DNA from: DAOTYH01 sp034435015
Lineage (GTDB): Bacteria > Chloroflexota > Anaerolineae > Aggregatilineales > UBA3940
NCBI GenBank assembly: GCA_034435015.1
Contig: DAOTYH010000088.1
Span: forward strand, 1-64,000
DNA length: 64,000 bases
Reading direction: 5' to 3'
Part shown: piece by piece, positions 9,366 to 16,284 of the stretch
Numbering within the stretch: position 1 is the stretch's first letter
Layout of the letters: every line of letters begins with the position of its first letter
Notes under the pieces: generated by a model
The model's input: only the letters and a program-made list of their open reading frames with translations
Databases searched by the model: none
Told to the model about the DNA's origin: nothing
Translations under genes and position numbers: made by a program

Positions 9366-9539
9366 TTAGTTCGCAGTATCTGACGTGCCGCCGCCCTCAC
9401 CCAAGAAAATGTTCTCGAGGCGGGGAGCATAGGCTCCGTTGGGCTTCTGAACATACGAGAGCCTGACAAGATACTTCGGGGCCTCGCTCTTGCGGGTCTT
9501 ACCGACGGTCTTCTTAGCGCCCTTCTTTTCTCCAGCCAT
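9366..9539 (-). CDS. 57-residue basic protein of unknown function
   Basis: ATG at 9539 is preceded by AAGGAGAG and the frame closes at TAA (9366-9368). The product begins MAGEKKGAKKTVGKTRKSEA, a lysine-rich flexible tail, then a short beta-like segment (YLVRLSYVQKPNGAYAPRLE) and a Gly-rich end. It follows the CpaB-like gene by 39 bases and is followed directly by a strong terminator, so it is very likely expressed. I do not recognise the family. The basic N-terminus suggests nucleic-acid or ribosome contact, which is inference. It is easily missed because of its length. Confidence 0.7.
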   Translation of the reverse strand: MAGEKKGAKKTVGKTRKSEAPKYLVRLSYVQKPNGAYAPRLENIFLGEGGGTSDTAN

Positions 9540-9578
9540 TGCTAAATCTTTCTCTCCTTAACGTCAAACTATGTGTCA

Positions 9579-10754
9579 CTACTGAGGAGGTGTCGCCTCA
9601 GCAGCGCTCTGGAAAAGTGCATTGAGCGTGCCCATCGCATCAGCGCGTGGATCAAGAGCGACCGGCAACAACTGCGGCACAGCCACGTTATAGAAGTTAA
9701 TGATGTAATCCAGCGATACCGGGTCGGTGATCACATCGCTGACTTGATTGTCCAACGCACTTCGTAGCGCCAGATCAATGATCGCGCCCGTCTCGGTCGC
9801 ATACTTCAGCACCAGTGCATCCTGACGGCTCATGGCTAAGGTAATTATATCAGGTACAGGCACTGAGGGGATAGGAGTCGGAGTGGGTTGCCCCTCAACC
9901 TGCTGAGCGCTGGGAGTCGGTGTAGGTGCTTGGGGAGCAACGGTGACCACAATAGGCTGTTCCAGATCGGTAATTGGCCATGTGCCAACGCGCACCACAA
10001 TAGCGTTGTCAATCACCAGTTGCGTTGTCTGCCGGGCAATCTGACCTTGAGACGGCCCTTCGTTCGGTATGATCAGCGTCGTGTTGCCCAATAGGCCTGT
10101 CTCTTCACGGCCCACAGTATATTCAAGGGTGGACAGTTGTTGCGTCTCAGGATCAATGACAAACAGGATGCCACGATTAGGCAACATGGTCTGGAAGTCC
10201 TGATCAACATCCACAAAACGGAAGGACATCATGATGTCCACGTGATCACCCGCACGCAGGGCGTAACCCACCGAGTTCAGGCGCGTGATTGGTATTGAAA
10301 CAGCTACCATACCGGAGGGGATCAACAGAGCCGCGTCAGACCCGACATTGGCTAGGCTGGTCGGCTGGTCACCGGGGGTGATCATGAAGTCCATAACCGG
10401 CTGGCCGTTGAGGATGTCTACACGAGCAATACGACCCTCTACCTGTTCCAGTCCCCCATTCTCCAGAAGCAACGCGCCCGCTGGAGGAGGAGCCTGAACC
10501 AGAATTGGCCAGGCCATGGTGGTAACATCCTGAGCAGACAAACGTGCCCCACGGGGGATGTCTCTAGCGGCAACAATGATGTTAATCACCGGCGGCGGGG
10601 TAGGGGGGGCCTCAGTAGGTTGCTGACCCACAGCCGGTCCTCCTCCACCTCCGAGACCCTGCAACGCAAAGACCGCCACTATGACAATGACAAGCACGAC
10701 CACGATCAGCAAGATCAGCACGATACCTGTTCTGCGGCCACGACCAGCACTCAT
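9579..10754 (-). CDS. cpaB: CpaB/RcpC-like SAF-domain pilus assembly protein
   Basis: The 391-residue protein starts at ATG 10754, with AGGAGAG six bases upstream. It has an N-terminal membrane helix (residues 10-31), a Pro-rich linker, a SAF domain (about 57-120: VAARDIPRGARLSAQDV) and an RcpC-type C-terminal domain with VSIPITRLNSVGYALRAGDHVDI. CpaB is the periplasmic or cell-wall subunit of Tad/Flp pili. No other tad genes are in the window, which is common for Chloroflexota where they are scattered. A TPTPSAQQ/TPTPIP insert lies in the C-terminal half. Confidence 0.85.
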   Translation of the reverse strand: MSAGRGRRTGIVLILLIVVVLVIVIVAVFALQGLGGGGGPAVGQQPTEAPPTPPPVINIIVAARDIPRGARLSAQDVTTMAWPILVQAPPPAGALLLENGGLEQVEGRIARVDILNGQPVMDFMITPGDQPTSLANVGSDAALLIPSGMVAVSIPITRLNSVGYALRAGDHVDIMMSFRFVDVDQDFQTMLPNRGILFVIDPETQQLSTLEYTVGREETGLLGNTTLIIPNEGPSQGQIARQTTQLVIDNAIVVRVGTWPITDLEQPIVVTVAPQAPTPTPSAQQVEGQPTPTPIPSVPVPDIITLAMSRQDALVLKYATETGAIIDLALRSALDNQVSDVITDPVSLDYIINFYNVAVPQLLPVALDPRADAMGTLNALFQSAAEATPPQ

Positions 10755-10951
10755 AGCAATCTCTCCTGATGCTGTTAAACAGGGGTAGATGAGCCGGCTC
10801 TTTGTCAACCGCTCAAAATCTGAAACACGACCCGGCGGGCCTCAGCCCAACCCTCTGTGGCTAATTATACGCTATTGCAAAATGCAGGCAAATCGGCCAG
10901 CACAAGGGCCTGTGAGAGGACAATTTCCGCTATCAGCAAGTCTCACCCAGT

Positions 10952-10998
10952 AAAGGGTGGCTCCTAGTGCTCCTAGTGGGAGCAGAGCCACCCCTTTT
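10952..10998 (-). terminator. Terminator of the hdr-frd operon
   Basis: AAAGGGTGGCTC (10952-10963) pairs with GAGCCACCC(C)TTT (10985-10997) with one bulged base. It stands 24 bases past the stop of the last operon gene. The flanks are A/T-rich on both sides, so it can work in both directions. Confidence 0.75.
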
Positions 10999-11021
10999 GT
11001 TCTCCTTTCAATACTGTGCGA

Positions 11022-12668
11022 TCAGCGCGTGACAGGTATCAGCGGCTCTTCGCGCACTGGGTGAGTATGGCGCGTGTAATCAGGCAACAGAATGGGAGCC
11101 GGACGTCCTCCCTCCAGCCCCGCCTGCTGACGGGCCGCTTTCCAGTCGTGCAGATGGTTGATGGTCAGCTCGCCATAGCCAGAACGGAGCGCATACTCCG
11201 CCGCCGAGTGCCCTGCCCGCCTGCCGAAAACCACCACATCCAGCAGTGAGTTGCCCATCAGGCGATTTGTGCCATGTACCCCGCCGGATGCCTCCCCTGC
11301 CACAAACAGGCCAGGGATACCAGTCATACAGTTCGCATCAATGGCTATGCCGCCATTCTGATAGTGCAGGGTAGGGTAGACCAGAATTGGCTGGCGGGTC
11401 ATATCAATGCCAAACCGTCTGAACTGGCGTACCATAGCTGGAAGCGCCTTCTCAATCGTTCCCGGCCCCCGGATCAGGTCAATGAGCGGCGAATCCAGCC
11501 AAACACCCGGCTGGCCGGTTGGTGTGATGATCCCGTTTCCTCGCTCCCTGCACTCACGGATGATAGCGGCAGACTCCACATCTCGCGTTTCGAGGGGATA
11601 GACGAATTGCTCACCATGGATATTGCACAACTGTGCCCCGATACCACGCACCTTCTCGGTGACGAGCTGGCCCAGAATCTGCTCAGGGTAAGCCGCCCCC
11701 GTGGGGTGATACTGCATCGTATGAAGGAAGGCCAACCGCGCCCCAACACGGTAGGCCAACACCAGCCCGTCCGCTGTTGCCCCATAATGATTAGTCGTTG
11801 CAAAGCCCTGATAATGCAGTCGGCCACTGCCGCCGGTAGCAATGACCACAGCTCTCGCCTGTACAACACGATACTCGCGCGTTTCGAGGTCAAGCAAGAT
11901 AGCCCCCGTCACATTGCCTTTGCCGTCCGTGAGCAGCTCAATAACCGGGTTGAACTCCAATACTTGGATGCGGTCACTGCGGCTACGGACTTCGTCGCGC
12001 AGAACGCGCATGATCTCCGCGCCGGTATAGTCACGGGCTGAGTGCATCCGCTTGCGTGATGTTCCCCCGCCATGTGCTGTGCTCATCGTGCCGTCGGGGC
12101 GCTTGTCAAACATCACCCCAAGCTGTTCGAGCCAAGCAATGACTTCGGGAGCATCCATGACCAGCGCTTCAACCAGATCAGGGGCATTGTCGAAGTGTCC
12201 CCCGCCCATGACATCCAGATAGTGGATGGCGGGTGAGTCATTGGGCTGGCTGGCGGCCTGAATGCCGCCCTGCGCCATCATCGTGTTGGCATCACCAAAA
12301 CGCAATTTAGTGACCAGCAGGACATGAGCACCATTCTCTTCAGCCAGCAGGGCCGCGCTGGCCCCAGCCCCGCCCCCGCCGACCACAAGCACGTCGCAGA
12401 TGAAATCAGGCTCACCAGGCACAAAGACCGCCGGGTCTAAGTGTGCCGGGCCTTCTATTACGTCGGCCAACTCGTGGGGCATCCGGTCGCCGGCATTGAC
12501 GCCCAGCCGGATTGGACGTGCCATCTCCTCAATGTAATCGGGGTGAAAACACCTTAATACCTCATCACGCTCGTCGGGAGTCATACGCGGGAAGGTCTGG
12601 CTCAGACGGGCTTGGCGGGTCGCCTCAACCTTAGCAATCGAGGCGAGCATTTCCTCAGTGTAAGACAT
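11022..12668 (-). CDS. Soluble fumarate-reductase/TfrA-like flavoprotein subunit
   Basis: The 548-residue protein has the FAD motif VVGGGGAGASAALLA near residue 95, the MAQGGIQAA loop, the substrate-site HPTGAAYPE, VRGIGA (catalytic Arg region) and the C-terminal HYQNGGIAID and GTNRLMGNSLLDVVVFGR motifs of the succinate dehydrogenase/fumarate reductase/NadB family. The position of the His that links FAD covalently in FrdA reads Asn (ANTMMAQGG), so FAD is probably bound non-covalently, as in thiol:fumarate reductase and aspartate oxidase. It is last in the hdr operon, next to its iron-sulfur partner, with no membrane anchor gene. The acceptor may be fumarate or another enoate; this cannot be settled here. 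GGAGGAAG supports the start. Confidence 0.85.
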   Translation of the reverse strand: MSYTEEMLASIAKVEATRQARLSQTFPRMTPDERDEVLRCFHPDYIEEMARPIRLGVNAGDRMPHELADVIEGPAHLDPAVFVPGEPDFICDVLVVGGGGAGASAALLAEENGAHVLLVTKLRFGDANTMMAQGGIQAASQPNDSPAIHYLDVMGGGHFDNAPDLVEALVMDAPEVIAWLEQLGVMFDKRPDGTMSTAHGGGTSRKRMHSARDYTGAEIMRVLRDEVRSRSDRIQVLEFNPVIELLTDGKGNVTGAILLDLETREYRVVQARAVVIATGGSGRLHYQGFATTNHYGATADGLVLAYRVGARLAFLHTMQYHPTGAAYPEQILGQLVTEKVRGIGAQLCNIHGEQFVYPLETRDVESAAIIRECRERGNGIITPTGQPGVWLDSPLIDLIRGPGTIEKALPAMVRQFRRFGIDMTRQPILVYPTLHYQNGGIAIDANCMTGIPGLFVAGEASGGVHGTNRLMGNSLLDVVVFGRRAGHSAAEYALRSGYGELTINHLHDWKAARQQAGLEGGRPAPILLPDYTRHTHPVREEPLIPVTR

Positions 12669-12717
12669 GGTTTGCTTCCTCCGCTTTGTAGCAGTGAGCT
12701 ATCAGCGTGCTGGTCAC

Positions 12718-13398
12718 TTATTCAGGTTCAATATCACGCGAGTTATATAACTGTTGCAGGCTGGCCCTATCCATCGCCTTAAGAGAGGCAATCTTGGCAT
12801 TGAAATCGCCTCGCCTGATCTCCTCAATTCGTTGCTCCAAATGAGCTGATCGGGGAGCCAAATAGCGTCCGTACAGGCGCCGGGATAGGAGGGCCACGTT
12901 GTACTGCGTCTCCTCGACCGGACAGCGGGCAGAACATAGCCCGCACGCAATGCAGTCAAACGATATGTCAGCGACAGCCGCAATATCTCCCCGCATGGCG
13001 GCGGCCATGTAGGCCCGCACGTCAATCTCTTGAGGGCAGGCCTTCGAGCATGTTCCGCAGGCCAGGCAACGCAGTATCTCAGGATAAAGCGTGAAGAGGG
13101 TTGCCGCCGTCGGCTCCAGCTCGCTCAGCCGGTAATCTGCACGCCGCGCTGGGAAGAAGGGTATCTGGGCCAGGTACATATTTGGCACTACAACTGTCTG
13201 GCAGGCCAGCGCAAAGTGCAGTGTTGGGTCGCCCTTGATCCGATAGACAGTGGCACACGCCCCACAGAAACCGCTACGGCAACCCACCCCGCGCGTCAGT
13301 GTATAACCCGCATACTCAAGCGCCTTGATGATGGTCAGCGTGGGGGGAACTTCCACCCGCTGACCCATAATGTAGATCGGAATGGTTTGATCGGTCAC
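12718..13398 (-). CDS. FrdB/TfrB-like iron-sulfur subunit
   Basis: The GTG start at 13398 has GGGAG upstream; an upstream TTG (13413) is less likely. Residues 40, 45, 48 and 66 form a ferredoxin-type [2Fe-2S] site (CRSGFCGAC...C). Two further motifs, CLACGTCSKACP and CIACGLCSARCP, give the C-terminal clusters of the SdhB/FrdB fold. At 226 residues it lacks the CCG domain fused to TfrB in methanogens, and there is no cytochrome b gene. It would therefore hand electrons between the flavoprotein and the Hdr proteins of the same operon. Confidence 0.85.
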   Translation of the reverse strand: MTDQTIPIYIMGQRVEVPPTLTIIKALEYAGYTLTRGVGCRSGFCGACATVYRIKGDPTLHFALACQTVVVPNMYLAQIPFFPARRADYRLSELEPTAATLFTLYPEILRCLACGTCSKACPQEIDVRAYMAAAMRGDIAAVADISFDCIACGLCSARCPVEETQYNVALLSRRLYGRYLAPRSAHLEQRIEEIRRGDFNAKIASLKAMDRASLQQLYNSRDIEPE

Positions 13399-13455
13399 AA
13401 TTCCATCTCCCAAACCGTAATGATGATGACGCCCATACTCACTGGGCCTCGAATT

Positions 13456-14634
13456 TCACTTACGCTGTACCTCTCCCAGCGTCACAAGTTCATCCCGCTG
13501 GAAAGTCGCTACAGGCAATGGCTCATGTATGTCACGCCCTGCCACATAATTGAAAATCCCCTGCGTCTGGCGGGCTACCGCCTGAAAGAGCGTGTCAACA
13601 GGCAGGTGAGCCGGGCAGGCACTGGTGCACAAGCCACACCCTACACATGAGGTAGTGACATGGCTAAGGCGCGTCAGTTGAAACGTGATCGTATCGCCGG
13701 GCAGGCGAGCCGCCCCTTTGCGTTTGGCCCAGCCCATATAGCGGCGCGGCTCATGGGCAAAGGTGCTGGTACGGAATAAGCACTCCTTGCAATAACAGAT
13801 CGGGCAGGCCACCGTACAGTTGTGGCAACGCTGGCACAGCTCAAACTCCTCAATCAAGCCGGGGGTGCCATCCTCACGGGGGCGCATCTGGACAGCTACT
13901 GCGTCCAGCTCAGCCTCTCGTCTTGCATGCCGGGCCGCGACCAAGCCCTCTACTGCCTGCCGGTGCGAAGCGGTATCCGCGCCGTCGGTCAGGCCCAGCG
14001 GCCCCAGCAGTGACTCGTCCGCCAGTTCAAGCAGTATAGCCTGCCGGCTGTCCACCCCAATCGTATGCAGGCTGATGTCAGCATTCCAGGCAACAGGAGT
14101 CTCACAAATGGTACAGGCATGACGGAAAGGCAGGTCGCCGGGCGCATCGGGGCTGGCGGCTTGCGCGGCTTCCAGCACAGCGGCTGTGTAGCTGTCTGGA
14201 TGACCACCCGCAGACTTCAGATCGGTCACCTCATAAGTGCCCACGCAATCCACGCCGATTGTCAGTAGTTGATCGTAACGTACCTGCCGGAGCTTGGAAA
14301 GTTCAACCGTAGCTCGTAACTCACATGGACGCATGACGACCGCAATGCGAGGCAGTGCCGTAGCAGGCCGTCCATTAGATGTATCTACAGGGCGTTCAGT
14401 GACCAGCGAGATCATTCGGGCACCGCTGATCGGGATGACCGGCAGGAGGGGATTGGCCAGCTCCATGTGAGCAGGATCAGTTACCAGTGCAGGCTGAACG
14501 GATCGCCCATCGTGAGTTTCGAGCGGCACCAGCACAGCTTCGACCAGCCCTTCACTGAGCAGACGCGCCAAGAAGCGGCGGATCGTATCCAGCGTCCCTT
14601 GTTCAGCAACCGGCAGGTTAGCAAAAACACTCAT
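13456..14634 (-). CDS. FrhB/FdhB-like flavin and iron-sulfur protein, copy 1
   Basis: The 392-residue protein belongs to the coenzyme F420 hydrogenase/dehydrogenase beta family. It has the MRPCELRATVELSKL and LTIGVDCVGTYEV motifs, then two cluster sites, CQRCHNCTVACPICYCKEC and CVGCGLCTSACP. GGGAGAG precedes the ATG. It is a paralogue of the next gene upstream in the operon. In other systems this family links F420, formate dehydrogenase or NAD(P)H with HdrA; the partner here is unknown. Confidence 0.8.
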   Translation of the reverse strand: MSVFANLPVAEQGTLDTIRRFLARLLSEGLVEAVLVPLETHDGRSVQPALVTDPAHMELANPLLPVIPISGARMISLVTERPVDTSNGRPATALPRIAVVMRPCELRATVELSKLRQVRYDQLLTIGVDCVGTYEVTDLKSAGGHPDSYTAAVLEAAQAASPDAPGDLPFRHACTICETPVAWNADISLHTIGVDSRQAILLELADESLLGPLGLTDGADTASHRQAVEGLVAARHARREAELDAVAVQMRPREDGTPGLIEEFELCQRCHNCTVACPICYCKECLFRTSTFAHEPRRYMGWAKRKGAARLPGDTITFQLTRLSHVTTSCVGCGLCTSACPAHLPVDTLFQAVARQTQGIFNYVAGRDIHEPLPVATFQRDELVTLGEVQRK

Positions 14635-14685
14635 AAGCGGCTCTCCCTGTTGAGGCAGGGATCATTGCCCTGCCCCCAGACCATA

Positions 14686-15738
14686 CTACATCCACGGCAA
14701 CGACTCCCCCGCACTACGGCCGGGGGTATAACGCATGCGAGTTTGTATCTGACGACCCAGTACATAGCTGATGGCACACAGAGGGATGTCCTCCGGGCAA
14801 TGGGTATGACACATCCCACAGTTAGAGCAACTGATCATTCGTGTGCTCTGGGTGACAAAGGCACTAATAAAGGCCTGCTTACCCTGCGTAAAGGCATCCT
14901 TCAAGTCTTCTGAACAGACAGGACAAGCTTCCACACAGTTGCCGCACAAGGTACACTTGCTCATATACCCCATGATGACGCCCATATGCCCGTCACTCAG
15001 CCCCAGCTCGTCCAGCCTCCGGCTGGCGGCCTGCTGACGCCTCGTCACAAGATGCCCCATCATGACTTCACGCTCAACCATTTCGCGCTCAGTGGCCTCA
15101 CGGGCGGTAACTTTATGCAGTTTGAAGCGAACATCCTCCCGCTCGTTGGCAAGGATAAGAATCTGCTTGCTGGTATCTACCCCGATCAGACCAATCAGGA
15201 TGTCCGCCGCCGCGTAGTCAGCCGCCGGACGATCGCAGAGCTGACAGGCCAGACGATAGTTCTCAGGCTCAATGCGGCCTGCCTGAGCCAACCGCAGTGC
15301 CTCGCGCATCAACCAGTGAGGATCGTCGGGATGGGTGGTCTCAGCCTCGCGGTAGTAGTTGAGTGTGTAAGTCGAAGCGCAGTCCAGACCGATGATTACC
15401 AGCCTGTTCAGGTCAAATTGATCCCGCTTAGCCATCTCGATCACCGCTCGCACCTCACATGGGCGCAGTACCGCCGCAAAACTGACATGGGGTTCAAGTT
15501 CCATCGCCTGCCTGAGCGCAATGGCGGCATTCTCCAGCATGATCGGCTGGAGGGGATCAGCCCTAGAGAGATCGGCGGCATCACGAATGGGCCGGAAGCG
15601 GAGGCCATCCCCCTCCGCCGGCTCTACCGGCGCAAAAAAGCGCTCTGCCACACCGCCCTCTAGAAGGGCTTTCAGGAAAGTATTTAGCGCTGTTGCGGGA
15701 TTGTTGTCCTCAACCTCGATCACACGTCCAATCAACAT
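14686..15738 (-). CDS. FrhB/FdhB-like flavin and iron-sulfur protein, copy 2
   Basis: The 350-residue paralogue of the preceding family member keeps LRPCEVRAVIEMAK, VIIGLDCASTYTL, CTLCGNCVEACPVC and CSNCGMCHTHCP. AGGGAGGGG precedes the ATG at 15738. Two adjacent divergent copies suggest a heterodimer, or two docking arms of one complex. It is spaced by 67 bases from mvhD and 51 bases from copy 1, consistent with one transcript. Confidence 0.8.
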   Translation of the reverse strand: MLIGRVIEVEDNNPATALNTFLKALLEGGVAERFFAPVEPAEGDGLRFRPIRDAADLSRADPLQPIMLENAAIALRQAMELEPHVSFAAVLRPCEVRAVIEMAKRDQFDLNRLVIIGLDCASTYTLNYYREAETTHPDDPHWLMREALRLAQAGRIEPENYRLACQLCDRPAADYAAADILIGLIGVDTSKQILILANEREDVRFKLHKVTAREATEREMVEREVMMGHLVTRRQQAASRRLDELGLSDGHMGVIMGYMSKCTLCGNCVEACPVCSEDLKDAFTQGKQAFISAFVTQSTRMISCSNCGMCHTHCPEDIPLCAISYVLGRQIQTRMRYTPGRSAGESLPWM

Positions 15739-15804
15739 GTTCCCCTCCCTTTAATTCATCTCGCCGGATCAGGGGTATCTCCGGCGGCTGGGCAAGAACG
15801 TGTG

Positions 15805-16239
15805 TTATACAGACCATTCCTCACGCATAGGTGTAGGGCCTTTGGCACGCAGGAACTCTGTCATCTCAGCCACGGTATCAGCGAAGAGACGCCCCTCGCT
15901 GGCACTGATCCAGCGCAACCAGACCCGTTCCGAGTCAAAGCCGGTCTGCTCTAGAATCTTTAGGAGTGTGGCGACACGCCGCCGTGCCTTGAAATTACCT
16001 TCCTGATAATGGCAGTCACCGGGATGACAGCCGCCGATCAGGACCCCATCAGCCCCGTCAGCCAGCGCCTTAATGACATACATGGGATCAACAGCACCGC
16101 TACACATCACGCGCACAATACGCACATTGGGGGGGTACTGTATCCGCGAAGTGCCGGCGAGGTCAGCCGCTGTATAGGTACACCAGTTGCACAGAAAAGC
16201 AACGATGCGTGGTTCAAAGTCCGAGTTGTTATCTGCCAT
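15805..16239 (-). CDS. mvhD: MvhD-like hydrogenase iron-sulfur subunit
   Basis: The 144-residue protein has the MvhD pattern: CNWCTY near the N-terminus, RVMCSGAVDP, and IGGCHPGDCHYQEGN. MvhD binds a [2Fe-2S] cluster and transfers electrons to HdrA. Here the hydrogenase subunits MvhA and MvhG are absent, so the electron donor must be another protein of the operon, such as the FrhB-like pair or the NfnB-like module. It lies 46 bases downstream of the tandem HdrA gene. Confidence 0.9.
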   Translation of the reverse strand: MADNNSDFEPRIVAFLCNWCTYTAADLAGTSRIQYPPNVRIVRVMCSGAVDPMYVIKALADGADGVLIGGCHPGDCHYQEGNFKARRRVATLLKILEQTGFDSERVWLRWISASEGRLFADTVAEMTEFLRAKGPTPMREEWSV

Positions 16240-16284
16240 ATTATCCGTTTCCCTGTCTTGTAGCCGGGCGCTGATTGATCTCCC

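Noticed and set aside
13030..13650. 206-codon plus-strand frame across the FrdB/FrhB junction
   Set aside because: It spans two well-supported minus-strand genes and has no protein-like features.
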